Counted from the first letter of the stretch, positions 25,643 to 34,345 are shown. The stretch is 64,000 nt of DNA from an uncultured Cohaesibacter sp. (GCF_963676485.1 NZ_OY781114.1:3550501-3614500); one strand, 5' to 3'. Numbers and translations are program-made. Notes: generated by a model from the sequence alone, not told the origin.

Positions 25643-26470
25643 ATGGTAGAGGCAAGCCTTAGCCGCAGTGTATACGATCAGCCGAATGTGATCGACCCGG
25701 TCTGGGAGCGCGTAAGGGCCGAAGCAGAAAGCATCGTGCGGGCAGAGCCTGCTCTGAGCAGCTTCATCTATGCGACCATTCTTAGCCACAAGCGGCTGGA
25801 AAATGCTGTCATCCACCGAATCGTGGATCGGTTGCACAATCCGGCAATGGATTCCGAGGCCATCCGTCAGGCCTTCAGAGAAGCCTGTGCTTCAGACGCC
25901 TATATTCCGGAGGCCATGCGCGCTGATATCAGGGCGGTTGCGGATCGTGATCCTGCATGCGAACGGTTTGTCGATCCTATCCTCTATTTCAAGGGATTCC
26001 ACGCCATCCAGACACACCGTCTGGCCAACTGGCTCTGGAAAAACGGGCGCAAGGATTTTGCGCTCTATCTGCAAAGTGTCAGCTCGCAGGTCTATCAGGT
26101 GGATATTCACCCGCGTGTAGCCTTTGGCAAGGGCATCTTTTTTGACCATGCAACAGGAATCGTTGTTGGTGAAACAGCCGTGCTGGAAGATGACGTATCC
26201 ATTCTGCAGGGCGTTACTCTGGGCGGAACGGGCAAAGAGGACGGAGATCGCCATCCCAAGATCCGCCATGGTGTTTTGATCGGGGCAGGGGCCAAGGTGC
26301 TTGGCAATATCGAAATCGGCAATTGCTCGCGGGTTGCTGCCGGATCGGTGGTGCTCAAGGATGTTCCGAGCAAAACCACAGTGGCCGGTGTGCCGGCCAA
26401 GGTTGTCGGACAGGCCGGGTGTGCAGAGCCTGCAATCAGCATGGACCAGATTTTGAGAGATGCCAATTAG
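25643..26470 (+). CDS. cysE: Serine O-acetyltransferase
   Basis: A 275-residue protein with an AGGAG site before ATG 25643. The N-terminal helical domain (WERVRAEAESIV, LSSFIYATILSHKRLENAV) is followed by the left-handed beta helix of hexapeptide repeats. It contains VDIHPRVAFGKGIFFDHATGIVVGETAVL with the catalytic DHATG, and the C-terminal loop GGTGKEDGDRHPKI. CysE acetylates serine with acetyl-CoA, the first step of cysteine synthesis, and is inhibited by cysteine. It stands as a single gene after a divergent spacer. Confidence 0.95.
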   Translation: MVEASLSRSVYDQPNVIDPVWERVRAEAESIVRAEPALSSFIYATILSHKRLENAVIHRIVDRLHNPAMDSEAIRQAFREACASDAYIPEAMRADIRAVADRDPACERFVDPILYFKGFHAIQTHRLANWLWKNGRKDFALYLQSVSSQVYQVDIHPRVAFGKGIFFDHATGIVVGETAVLEDDVSILQGVTLGGTGKEDGDRHPKIRHGVLIGAGAKVLGNIEIGNCSRVAAGSVVLKDVPSKTTVAGVPAKVVGQAGCAEPAISMDQILRDAN

Positions 26471-26663
26471 CCGGGAAAGGCCATTCTGTGGCTATTTGTC
26501 CGTATATCTCTGCAGAAAACTTGAAATCATGTGGAAATCGGCTTTACTCTTTATGTGTGCTATGTCACTCAGCCGGTCATACATTCGGGCGGGGGTGATC
26601 AAATCACCAGCCTCGAAAATTGGATAAACCAATTGTGATCAGCGAAACCTGCAGGAGGCAATT

Positions 26664-26879
26664 TTGGACAAGACCGAACTGGCAAAACTTCAAACATTCA
26701 TGCGGAAGACTCTTCAGTCGCCCAATCTTGAGGTGCGCGCGCGTCCTCGCAAGGATGATTCCGCAGAAGTCTATGTTGGAGAGGAATTTGTCGGCGTGTT
26801 ATTTCGCGATGATGAAGATGAAGATCTGTCCTACAATTTCTCCATGGCAATTCTCGATTATGATCTGGAAGAAGAATAG
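26664..26879 (+). CDS. DUF3126 family protein (TTG start)
   Basis: A 71-residue acidic protein. The start is TTG 26664, fixed by the strong AGGAGG site at 26652-26657 and by no other start fitting. Sequence runs MDKTELAKLQTFMRKTL, RARPRKDDSAEVYVGEEFVGVL and an acidic tail. This matches the small DUF3126 family conserved in Alphaproteobacteria, function unknown. A strong terminator follows. Gene neighbourhood gives no clue beyond the cysE linkage (~190 bases upstream). Confidence 0.8.
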   Translation: MDKTELAKLQTFMRKTLQSPNLEVRARPRKDDSAEVYVGEEFVGVLFRDDEDEDLSYNFSMAILDYDLEEE

Positions 26880-26939
26880 GCGCGCGTTCACGCTCGCTGC
26901 TTTTTCCTGATGGCGTGACCTTTTGGTCATTCTCATATC

Positions 26940-26976
26940 AAAGGCTGCTGCCCATTTACGGGGCGGCAGCCTTTTT
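26940..26976. terminator. Bidirectional intrinsic terminator
   Basis: AAAGGCTGC (26940-26948) pairs with GCAGCCTTT (26966-26974), extended by further pairs inside, with a T-run after it. It serves the DUF3126 gene and probably also the converging minus-strand gene. Confidence 0.8.
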
Positions 26977-27025
26977 CACTTTGGGCCTATCGCTCTGTGG
27001 CTGGTTTGTCCGATAGGCCTGTAGC

Positions 27026-27730
27026 TCAGGGCACGAGAAATCCACCCAATCGGTCAAGGATATGATCATCCAGCGTCTTCCACTGTGAGAGCAAGTGGGG
27101 GCGGAAGCGATAGGTGATCTGGATGGTCGCGCCCAAGCCAATCTCGCGCATGCAGAAGGGCGGTTCCTTGTTGTCCGGCTTTATGCAGCGGGCGACAAAG
27201 GGTTCTGTGGATTCGGGTTTGAAATACACAGTCTCTCCGCCGAAACCGGAGCTTTCATCCATTGCAAAGCCAATCAGGGTTGCCGGGCCTCGCACCGGAT
27301 CGCCGGAAAAGAACTGACTGTAGACACTATAGAGCCGCTCCGAGCTGAGGAGAATCGTGTCCGGTCGGCTGATGGAGACAAAAATAAGGTTCGATTTCTT
27401 GGTTGCATCACTGAAGGCGACCTGCTTATCGCGACTGTAGCCCGCCATGGATGGCCACAGGAAGACAAGATCGAGCTGGTTTACCGAGGATGCTACTCTT
27501 TGCTCATGGCGCCGGATGGTGTTTGGAGGCACCATGAAATCCATATCGCCGATCAAGATGTGTTTGGGCTTAGTTTCCGCGCTATAGGGATTGTGGAGAA
27601 GCGAAGGCCCGGAATATTCAAAAATGCGACTGATCAGATATAAAAAGGTAATCGCAACGAGACCCGCGATGAGAAGGAAAAAGATCCATCTCTGTGTCGA
27701 TCCTTGTTCTTGCGGTGTCTGATGCTTCAT
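27026..27730 (-). CDS. Membrane-anchored protein of unknown function
   Basis: A 234-residue protein with one N-terminal membrane helix (residues ~15-33, WIFFLLIAGLVAITFLYLI) and a ~200-residue domain expected outside the cytoplasm. The external part includes ILIGDMDFMVPPNTIR, LVFLWPSM, SSGFGGETVYF and two Cys about ten residues apart (ARCIKPDNKEPPFCM) that may bond. I recall similar orphan proteins in Rhizobiales genomes but cannot name a family. Transcribed divergently from the next small membrane-protein gene. Confidence 0.7.
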   Translation of the reverse strand: MKHQTPQEQGSTQRWIFFLLIAGLVAITFLYLISRIFEYSGPSLLHNPYSAETKPKHILIGDMDFMVPPNTIRRHEQRVASSVNQLDLVFLWPSMAGYSRDKQVAFSDATKKSNLIFVSISRPDTILLSSERLYSVYSQFFSGDPVRGPATLIGFAMDESSGFGGETVYFKPESTEPFVARCIKPDNKEPPFCMREIGLGATIQITYRFRPHLLSQWKTLDDHILDRLGGFLVP

Positions 27731-28034
27731 GTCTTTGTGTGTCCTTCAGGCGCGGCGACTGGCCATGGCTCGTGGCGATGTTAGAAAATCCCTGCGGGTG
27801 CTTCAATCATTCAAATGCCCTTCGCACATTCATCCCTTTGTCGGCTATAGGGGCAGTTCGGCACAATGCTTGCACGTTTCTTAATAAGCGTGTTTTGCCT
27901 GTTTCATTTTGAGACGGAAAATCCTGTGTATTTGTCGCTTTTTGTTTGAGTGATCCTTTTTCGAACAGGGCATTGCCAAAGCGATGTGTGTGGCCGGTAT
28001 CCCTTCTGGGATGGGCTGCAGGAAAGGAAGCGTT
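27731..28034. other. Divergent promoter region
   Basis: About 300 bases between two divergently read membrane-protein genes. The frame of the right-hand gene runs back to an ATG at 27984, but the GTG at 28035 has the better ribosome site. Nothing else identified. Confidence 0.4.
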
Positions 28035-28364
28035 GTGGGTCCTGAATTTCTAGCTCTTTTTTATGTCACCGCTGTCGGGTTCGTCTGTGCTGGCATTTTG
28101 GCCACTCTCTATCAGGTTATGGCGCAAAGACCGGCTGGTTTTCGCGTGTCGATCAATTCCTGGCCCGGGGTGATTGCGTCCATTCTTATATGCACCTTTG
28201 CCGGCCCGTTCATCATCATGCGCAATGCGGTGCGGGGACGCCGCATCGAGCAACGCCCCATTGGCTGGCTGTTTGGCTCTTCGGCTATTGCCAGCGTCTG
28301 GAGTGCCTGCTCGGGGGTTTTCTTGTTGAACGTCTTCTCCGTTGCTGCCAACGCCATGAGTTGA
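28035..28364 (+). CDS. Small multi-pass membrane protein (DUF6949-like)
   Basis: A 109-residue protein starting at GTG 28035 behind AGGAAAGGAAG. It has three predicted membrane helices (about residues 3-25, 37-58, 80-105) and a short basic cytoplasmic loop (NAVRGRRIEQRP). GPFIIMRN in the second helix end and the overall size fit a small conserved rhizobial membrane family that I think is listed as DUF6949, with unknown function. The family name is from memory and tentative; the gene itself is well supported. Confidence 0.6.
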   Translation: MGPEFLALFYVTAVGFVCAGILATLYQVMAQRPAGFRVSINSWPGVIASILICTFAGPFIIMRNAVRGRRIEQRPIGWLFGSSAIASVWSACSGVFLLNVFSVAANAMS

Positions 28365-28508
28365 GGGCCCACATTGGCCTGTGGATGACACGGTCAGTCT
28401 TGTTGCTAACTGGAACTGGAGGGTAAAGTTCACGATATATAGGGCTTCATGTCGTCATTGCCCCTGTGCTGTGGCGGTGGACCAAGTTTTTGTCTGAAAG
28501 GGGAAATC

Positions 28509-29036
28509 GTGACTCTTTATCAATTGGGAGATTTTAAGCCCACTGTGCCTGAAGATGGGGCCTATTGGGTTGCCCCTAATGCAAGCCTCATTGGCAAGGT
28601 TATCCTTGGGCAGGATGCCAGCGTCTGGTTCGGGGCGGTTCTGCGTGGTGACAACGAACCTCTGACGATCGGAGACCGCACCAATATTCAGGAAGGCAGC
28701 ACCCTGCACACGGATATGGGCGCGCCGCTTACCATCGGAGCTGATTGTACCATCGGCCACAATGTTATTTTGCACGGATGTACGATTGGCGAAAATTCCC
28801 TGATCGGAATGGGGGCTGTGGTGCTTAACCACGCCAAGATTGGGCGGAATTGTCTGATCGGAGCCAAGGCCTTGATCCCAGAAGGTAAAGTCATTCCAGA
28901 CAATTCACTGGTTATGGGGATGCCGGGCAAGGTGGTGCGTGAGCTGGATGAAGAAGCGATCAACAAGTTGCGCCGGTCAGCTGCTAATTATGTTGCAAAC
29001 TGGAAGCGGTTTGCGTCCGAGCTGAAGGCCCTTTAG
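28509..29036 (+). CDS. Gamma-carbonic anhydrase family protein
   Basis: A 175-residue protein from GTG 28509 (GGGGAAAT site just before). It is a left-handed beta helix of hexapeptide repeats with three metal-ligand histidines: H67 in TLHTDMG and H84/H89 in IGHNVILHG, the Cam/YrdA pattern. The C-terminal helix ([18 protein letters not shown]) packs on the trimer. Family members are zinc or iron carbonic anhydrases or inactive relatives. The gene is followed by a hairpin that suits the converging neighbour. Confidence 0.9.
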   Translation: MTLYQLGDFKPTVPEDGAYWVAPNASLIGKVILGQDASVWFGAVLRGDNEPLTIGDRTNIQEGSTLHTDMGAPLTIGADCTIGHNVILHGCTIGENSLIGMGAVVLNHAKIGRNCLIGAKALIPEGKVIPDNSLVMGMPGKVVRELDEEAINKLRRSAANYVANWKRFASELKAL

Positions 29037-29081
29037 GGCCATAGACATTTGCGTGGGTTTTCTTTCGCAATGGGCGGCAAG

Positions 29082-29113
29082 AAAAAAGGGCCAGCCGTGG
29101 GGACGACTGGCCC
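29082..29113 (-). terminator. Intrinsic terminator (minus strand) for the BTLCP gene
   Basis: GGGCCAG (29088-29094) and CTGGCCC (29107-29113) pair with inner CGT/ACG pairing. On the minus strand the stem is followed by six T. It lies ~90 bases past the stop of the BTLCP gene. Confidence 0.75.
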
Positions 29114-29206
29114 GTCCTGATCGCAATGGACGGGATGTGGGGACGCGATCAGGACTTGCAAAGCAAAGTTTGGAGCAAGAAAGAGCCTTCGAGGGCTCGT
29201 TCTTGA

Positions 29207-29788
29207 TTAGCGAGTGTCAGCAATGGCAGTCCATTGTGATGGATGAAGCGCAGCCTGGCGCTTGATATAGTGATAAGGGGTCTTGTCCCAAGGAAGGATT
29301 CTAGGATCCTGATTGTCGAGAATTAGATCGCCCCTATCCGTGCGTACGGTCAGAACAGCATGGCCATTGCCGTTCCTTTCTTTCACGACCGTAATTAGTA
29401 AAGCCGTAGCAGGCCAACCGTCATTGATGAGCATGCGCCTTTTCAAGAGCGCAAAATCTTCGCAGTCTCCGGCCGACATCGGGTAAGTCCAAAGCTCTTC
29501 CGTACGATAGAGCTCTTCGTCGGTTGCCGGCTTGATCGACTGATTGACATATCCGTTCACGCTGATGAGCTTTTTCCAGCTCTCTTCAGACAGTTTTACT
29601 GCCTGATCGGAGTTGAACGAGATGTTGCACTCCGACGGATTCTGCCGACAAAAATTCACATGACCTATGGGCGCAGAGGTTAGACCCTGCACGGTCATGA
29701 ATGGTGAGTAACTGGCAGCCGCCGCCTCGAATGGCATAGCAAGGCAGGCAAGGCTGAAAAAAGCAAATCCCCAAATGCGTTTCTTCAT
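29207..29788 (-). CDS. Transglutaminase-like cysteine peptidase (BTLCP)
   Basis: A 193-residue protein with a GGGAGATAAAA site. Signal peptide (residues 1-25, ending EAAAA). It has the BTLCP (formerly DUF920) signature with the catalytic triad C109 in SAGDCEDFALLKR, H143 in GNGHAVLTVRT and D158 in DLILDNQ. Such periplasmic cysteine peptidases are common in Alphaproteobacteria; the LapG protein that releases surface adhesins belongs to the same superfamily. No adhesin or LapD partner is seen here. The enzyme appears intact. Confidence 0.9.
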   Translation of the reverse strand: MKKRIWGFAFFSLACLAMPFEAAAASYSPFMTVQGLTSAPIGHVNFCRQNPSECNISFNSDQAVKLSEESWKKLISVNGYVNQSIKPATDEELYRTEELWTYPMSAGDCEDFALLKRRMLINDGWPATALLITVVKERNGNGHAVLTVRTDRGDLILDNQDPRILPWDKTPYHYIKRQAALHPSQWTAIADTR

Positions 29789-30393
29789 TTTTATCTCCCG
29801 TCGTTGTAGGGAGATTATTAGAAGTATTCATTTGATATTTTTCGAATATTTGCTGGGAAATTTAAGTAAAATATACGCGTAACTTGATTTTACTTTGTTT
29901 TATATTTGAATATATTTTGATTTTAATTCCAATTAAATAAGTATAAAATTTGAATTCAATTGAAATTGAGTTTGATATTAATATGAGTCAATTTTAGATA
30001 AAATTTTACATTTTTGAAAATTGTTTTATTTCAATAGGTTATTCCTCTCTGTCGAGCTCTTGATAGGTGGCGCTGTATGCCGTTTGACGGCAAGTTACGG
30101 CAAGTAAAGATGGGGAAACCAAATAAGGAGCGGTCGGACTCAATGTGAGGATACGCTGAGGACCTGCGGCTGGCCCCGCAAAAGGCCTTTTGGTGCTGCG
30201 AAAAAAAAGGAAAAAATTCTTATATTTTTTGTTTGTAATTGCTGACTCACTTCAGACAACAGCGCTCTAGGGTAGCAATTTTTGTGAAAATTGAACGCAG
30301 TGAGCCGGCGGCTACACGCCATATAGGCTGGCACCGCACATATGCTGTCCAAGACTATGTGGATCCAAGAAAATCTAGAACAGGGAACAGGGC
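29789..30393. other. 605-base AT-rich intergenic region
   Basis: The first ~230 bases are extremely AT-rich and likely hold the BTLCP promoter. Around 30060-30110 there are repeated CCGTTTGACGGCAAG / TACGGCAAG segments, and at 30178-30191 a perfect palindrome CAAAAGGCCTTTTG followed by an A-run. A 70-codon minus frame (30140-30352) lacks support. An RNA gene or degraded sequence is possible but not shown. Confidence 0.4.
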
Positions 30394-31002
30394 TTAACGC
30401 AGGTTCTTGTCTATTTCGGTGCGATCTTGCACGGCAGCGAATTCGAGGGCCAGGCCATCTTCAAGATGGCGGACTACGCGTGCACGGATTTTACCGATCC
30501 TGACATCTTTGCCAACTGCAGGCCGAGCACTGGTTTTGAGTGCGGCCCCAGAAAGGGAGAGATCGAGGACGCGGCAGATATGCTCACTGCCGTCTGGCAG
30601 GATCAGCTTGGTGATCGGTTGCTTCGGCTGCCTGCGTTCATGGCGACGATCTTCGGGTAGATCGAGCAAATGCCGGTTTGCGAGCCATGTCAGCTGAGAG
30701 GCCAACTTGTCGCGCTTGCGTACCGTGGCATCGACTGTGATGGCGAAGCCGCCTTCAATCTTTCTGACAATCTTGCCTTCAATTCGTCCGATATGATCAA
30801 TATAGGCGATGACGCGTTCGCCTATCTCGCCGCGTATTGGCGTGATCATGGCCATGCCGCCCGGTGACATATTGATCACCTGACACGGATACTCCGTCTT
30901 GTTCTCAAGCATAAAGCGACCAAGAAGGTTCACTTTGACGCGTTGATGGCGACGGCGCTCTGTAATGCGCGGTAGTTCAGATTTTTTAGCGACTGCCGAC
31001 AT
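30394..31002 (-). CDS. Double PilZ-domain protein (predicted c-di-GMP binder)
   Basis: A 202-residue soluble protein with two PilZ units. In the first, RRRHQRVKV supplies the RxxxR segment and NMSPGGMA the (D/N)xSxxG segment (residues ~16-50). In the second, the linker EDRRHERRQP and DLSLSGAAL (residues ~117-155) repeat the pattern. PilZ domains bind cyclic di-GMP and alter motility, polysaccharide or adhesion. There are no effector domains, so it works through a partner. A PAS_5 gene lies upstream on the same strand ~160 bases away. Assignment is firm; ligand binding is inferred from motifs. Confidence 0.9.
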   Translation of the reverse strand: MSAVAKKSELPRITERRRHQRVKVNLLGRFMLENKTEYPCQVINMSPGGMAMITPIRGEIGERVIAYIDHIGRIEGKIVRKIEGGFAITVDATVRKRDKLASQLTWLANRHLLDLPEDRRHERRQPKQPITKLILPDGSEHICRVLDLSLSGAALKTSARPAVGKDVRIGKIRARVVRHLEDGLALEFAAVQDRTEIDKNLR

Positions 31003-31160
31003 AGAGAATGGCTTTCCTCGCCATGGCTGGACAGGATGAACGAATATATCGCCATCCTATTCCCTCTATAGTTAATAAAGCCTTTTGTCGGTCAGCTTCT
31101 TGCAGTGCTATGGAAAATATTCTGATGCCCAGAGTGGAAGGCTGTTTGGGAAGGCGCAAT

Positions 31161-31820
31161 TTAGTCGCGTCTGCCCCCTTCGATGACAGTCAAATGGCCA
31201 ATGCGACGCTCGGGATTGATAGGATGTTGCCCGATGACAGGGGGGAGAATCGTCGTTGTCGGCGTGAGGCCGAATTTATGTTGCTGTTTGGGGGCTTGTT
31301 CCTGATTGCGCATGAAGGCCGGACGTTCTTCGGGCCAGATCAGACGCATGGAACTGATGGACAGCTCCTGAATTGGCCAGATTCCGATCCAATAGGGCAT
31401 ATCGGCCGGACTTGCCGCGCCCAGAAGGCGGCTTTTGGTTTGGCCATAATGCCTGAGGGGCAGGAGGATCGATTCAAACTCCAGCTCCTGCTCGCGTTCT
31501 GTTTTGCCCTTAAAGCCGATAACGGCCGCTGCTTCGTCTTCCACCACGGCCGTGAGCAGCAGTTTCATGCTGGAGAGATCGTTAGCCCCCCAAAGATCAA
31601 AGAAATTGCGTCCCTTCAATTCACGACAGAATGAACCACACAGACGGGTGCCTGCCAGCCGGAAGCTAAGGCTGGTTTCATTATCATATTCAAGGATGAA
31701 TGTGTCTCCGAGAATCTGATGGATTTCTGCAGGGTCGATGTCACTGCGCTCAGGGGCTGTCCGTCCGCCTCGCAGGCCATCCCAATAAGTAAACAGTTCG
31801 CGAGTCACCTGGTGTTTCAT
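31161..31820 (-). CDS. PAS domain-containing protein (PAS_5 type)
   Basis: A 219-residue protein. The N-terminal ~160 residues show the PAS_5 pattern found in Alphaproteobacteria: LFTYWDGLRGGRTAPERSDIDP, then LGDTFILEYD, FRLAGTRLCGSFCRELKGRNF and LLPLRHYG. There is no kinase, GGDEF or DNA-binding domain. The C-terminal ~60 residues are Pro/Gln-rich and probably disordered. The neighbouring PilZ gene suggests a regulatory pair. Ligand and output unknown. Confidence 0.8.
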   Translation of the reverse strand: MKHQVTRELFTYWDGLRGGRTAPERSDIDPAEIHQILGDTFILEYDNETSLSFRLAGTRLCGSFCRELKGRNFFDLWGANDLSSMKLLLTAVVEDEAAAVIGFKGKTEREQELEFESILLPLRHYGQTKSRLLGAASPADMPYWIGIWPIQELSISSMRLIWPEERPAFMRNQEQAPKQQHKFGLTPTTTILPPVIGQHPINPERRIGHLTVIEGGRRD

Positions 31821-32304
31821 TTTGCGTCTCTATCTGGGGCAGTTTTGCTCCAGATGTGTTTCATCTTGAAGCAGAACAGGATCTCTTTTTCTTTTGCACT
31901 CATTGTAAAGCAGGGGACATGCCAGTCGCAGGGGTAACGCTTCTTTAATCAAACTTTCACCACGGTTCGCTTCTGTTAAGGTTAACAAAAGGTTTTCGTT
32001 GAGCTCTGAGTGGAATAATGTAAAGATGTTATTAACAGATCCACCGGTATCGGACCGAACTCCTATAGTCTGATGCCCGGCTCTTTGATGACTTCCCGAA
32101 TCTTCGGGGAACCCGGCCATCCTCGTGATCGCAAGATCGGCGGATGGCTTTTTTTTATCCAAATAATTGCCACCTTCCGTAGCTATTAAGATTTTCTGGC
32201 TAAAAAGGTGGATGCAGGTCGCTTCCCGTACGCCTATGCCTTGATGAGGCGGCTATCTGCCTTATTTCTACGGGAACAGTTTTAGTAAGAGAAAAGGAAC
32301 CCTT
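31821..32304. other. Divergent intergenic region holding a candidate RNA gene
   Basis: About 480 bases between the minus-strand PAS gene and the + strand rhomboid gene. The right half contains a GC-rich hairpin and a strong terminator (see the ncRNA candidate). The left half is A/T-rich with TTAAC runs and would hold the PAS gene promoter. Confidence 0.5.
32050..32156 (+). ncRNA. Candidate small RNA with terminator
   Basis: No gene lies to the left on this strand, yet there is a compact structured block. It has a hairpin around CCCGA-ATCT-TCGGG (32093-32111) and then a stem GCCATCC (32116-32122) / GGATGGC (32142-32148) containing an inner GATC-GCAA-GATC hairpin, ended by eight T (32149-32156). 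This is what a stand-alone sRNA or a leader attenuator of the rhomboid gene (148 bases downstream) would look like. The 5' end is a guess. I do not match it to a named RNA family. Confidence 0.45.
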
Positions 32305-33120
32305 ATGGCTCTGCAACCGCGCGGCTCATGGCAAATGCCTCCAGGTATGACGCCCCCCAAAGAGCCCATGTTCAATCTGCCCACATTCATTATGGTGCTC
32401 GCTGGTATCATGCTTGCCATTCAGGCTGCGCAATCCTTCTTTCTCTCTTTTGATCAGAGAGAGTGGCTGCTGCTGTCCTTTTCCTTTATGCCAGTTCGAT
32501 ATGGTGCTGCCGGTCAGGTCTTCTCTTTCCCCGGCGGGGTGCTGGGAGATATCTGGACGTTCGTTACCTATGCCTTCCTGCATGGTGGCTGGGCGCATGT
32601 CATTCTCAATATTGTGTGGATGATGATCTTTGCGACGGTGATCGTCCGGCGTATCGGCAATGTCAATTTCGCCATCTTTTTTGTCATCACCGCAGCTGCG
32701 GGCGCTCTTGTGCATCTTATCATTCATTTTGGTAGCCAAGCGCCATTGGTCGGGGTCTCTGCCGTTTTGTCCGGTGCGATGGCTGCCTCAGCGCGCTTTG
32801 CTTTCAATGGCGGGATGGGGGGCTTTTCCGGTCTCCAAGGCGTCAATCGCTATCCGTGTCTGAGCCTTAAAGAGCTGCGGCGCAATCGGCAGGCTATGGG
32901 CTTTCTTGGTATTTGGCTGGTGCTCAATCTGGTGTTCGGGGTGTTTTCCATTCTGGGCGGCGGGGCGACCATTGCATGGGAAGCGCATCTGGGCGGATTT
33001 ATCGCTGGGCTGCTGGTCTTCCCCTATCTTGATCCCTATTCTCGGCCGCCGCGCAAACCAAAGCCGCCGAAAAAGGACCCGCCCAAGAAGAAGCCCGATC
33101 ACCTTAAAGTGATCAAGTAG
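32305..33120 (+). CDS. Rhomboid-family intramembrane serine protease
   Basis: A 271-residue, six-helix membrane protein with an AAGGA site. H93/H98 and N102 in FLHGGWAHVILN, nucleophile S152 in GVSAVLSG and H228 in AHLGGFIAGL are in rhomboid positions. The serine context is G-V-S-A instead of the usual G-x-S-G, so activity should be checked. A ~50-residue loop or amphipathic stretch (FSGLQGVNRYPCLSLKELRRN) separates helices 4 and 5. The C-terminus is a Lys/Pro-rich cytoplasmic tail. Rhomboids cut membrane-protein helices. Single gene followed by a terminator. Confidence 0.85.
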   Translation: MALQPRGSWQMPPGMTPPKEPMFNLPTFIMVLAGIMLAIQAAQSFFLSFDQREWLLLSFSFMPVRYGAAGQVFSFPGGVLGDIWTFVTYAFLHGGWAHVILNIVWMMIFATVIVRRIGNVNFAIFFVITAAAGALVHLIIHFGSQAPLVGVSAVLSGAMAASARFAFNGGMGGFSGLQGVNRYPCLSLKELRRNRQAMGFLGIWLVLNLVFGVFSILGGGATIAWEAHLGGFIAGLLVFPYLDPYSRPPRKPKPPKKDPPKKKPDHLKVIK

Positions 33121-33148
33121 CGCTGCGGGAAACATGTGATTTTGCAAC

Positions 33149-33185
33149 AAAGGGTAGGGTTCTTCGCAGAATCCTGCCCTTTTTG
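33149..33185 (+). terminator. Intrinsic terminator after the rhomboid gene
   Basis: AAAGGGTAGG (33149-33158) pairs with CCTGCCCTTT (33173-33182), extended inward by further pairs, and followed by more T. It is 30 bases after the stop. Confidence 0.75.
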
Positions 33186-33390
33186 CTGTCTGGTCGGTAT
33201 TCGCGATAGCTTGTGCAGCCATGCCGGCAAGGCGCGTTATGCTTAAGTCAGGGAGCTTTCGATCTTGCCATGACGTGCGACATAACGCACACTTAGGGGT
33301 TCAACGACATGAACATGCTTGTGGTTTGCGTGAAATATCACGGGCAAGTCATGCAATTGAGCAACCTTTAGCATAAGGGAGACCCGATTT

Positions 33391-33819
33391 ATGACGATTG
33401 CCACGATTCTCAATCAAAAGGGACGTGCTGTATTCAAAACCGAGCCGGACACGACTTTGATGAATGCGGTCAAGTTGCTGCGTGACAATGGTGTGGGGGC
33501 TATCTTGATTGCCAAAGACGACAGTCTGTGCGGCATTCTATCCGAACGCGATATTGTGCGTGCGCTGAGTTTTCATGGCGGCTCGGCTCTGCTTCGGCCT
33601 GCCAGTGAGTTCATGACCGCTGATGTGATGAGCTGCTCTGAAGAAGAAACCATTGCCTCGGTCATGTCGCGCATGACATCGGGACGCTTCCGCCATATGC
33701 CGGTTCTCAATGGTGAAAAAATCGCCGGGCTGGTATCCATTGGCGACGTGGTCAAGTTCCGCATTGAAGAGACCGAACGCGAAGCGGAAGATATGCGCGC
33801 CTATATTGCTGCAGGATAG
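33391..33819 (+). CDS. CBS-domain protein
   Basis: A 142-residue protein made of two CBS motifs forming one Bateman module. CBS1: FKTEPDTTLMNAVKLLRDNGVGAILIAKDDSLCGILSERDIVRAL. CBS2: MTADVMSCSEEETIASVMSRMTSGRFRHMPVLNGEKIAGLVSIGDVVKF. A short helical C-terminus follows. Such stand-alone proteins bind adenine nucleotides or related ligands and regulate partners. A GGGAGA ribosome site lies before the ATG. Isolated gene; its partner is unknown. Confidence 0.9.
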   Translation: MTIATILNQKGRAVFKTEPDTTLMNAVKLLRDNGVGAILIAKDDSLCGILSERDIVRALSFHGGSALLRPASEFMTADVMSCSEEETIASVMSRMTSGRFRHMPVLNGEKIAGLVSIGDVVKFRIEETEREAEDMRAYIAAG

Positions 33820-33892
33820 GTAATAGACGGGATAGGCCGAAGCGTCGGCCTGTCCGAAGTGGGGCTTTGATTGAAAGCTGCCGCCAAGGGGG

Positions 33893-34345
33893 CTATTTTT
33901 TATAAACCGTCTTGGGATCGAAGAGAGGTTTGTCTTCTTTGAAAGCCAGTTGCGGTGCGCCATCTTTCAGCTCTGCTGCGCGATAGAAGCAGGATTTATA
34001 ACCCTGATGGCAATTGGCCGTTGCTCCGCGCGTGCGTACCTTGATCCAGATCGCATCCTGATCGCAATCGGTTCTCAGCTCGATAACATCCTGCACATTG
34101 CCGCTCGTCGCCCCCTTGTGCCAAAGCTCCTGACGGGAGCGGCTCCAGTAATGTGCTTCGTTCGTTTCCAGCGTCAGGCGCAGGCTTTCCTCATTCATAT
34201 AGGCAAACATCACCACGTCACCGCTATCCATGTCGGTCACGATGCAGGCGATCAGGCCTTTCTCGTCGAATTTGGGAGCGAAGTTGGTTCCAAGCTCGAT
34301 CTCGTCGTTGCTTTTTCCCGTGCGCGTGGCAAAAGGAGACGTCAA
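33893..34345 (-). CDS. hisI: Phosphoribosyl-AMP cyclohydrolase
   Basis: A 150-residue monofunctional HisI. The start is TTG 34345, supported by AAGAGG seven bases upstream and by family-like sequence from residue 1. Motifs: DVVMFAYMNEESLRLTLET, HYWSRSRQELWHKGATSGN, DCDQDAIWIKV and the zinc-ligand end NCHQGYKSCFYR. It opens the purine ring of PR-AMP in histidine synthesis. As in many Alphaproteobacteria it is separate from hisE and the main his operon. The next gene upstream is folE on the same strand. Confidence 0.93.
   Translation of the reverse strand: MTSPFATRTGKSNDEIELGTNFAPKFDEKGLIACIVTDMDSGDVVMFAYMNEESLRLTLETNEAHYWSRSRQELWHKGATSGNVQDVIELRTDCDQDAIWIKVRTRGATANCHQGYKSCFYRAAELKDGAPQLAFKEDKPLFDPKTVYKK

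Noticed and set aside
30140..30352. 70-codon minus-strand frame in the AT-rich gap
   Set aside because: No ribosome site or family resemblance; it covers a palindrome and poly-A tracts and is likely chance.
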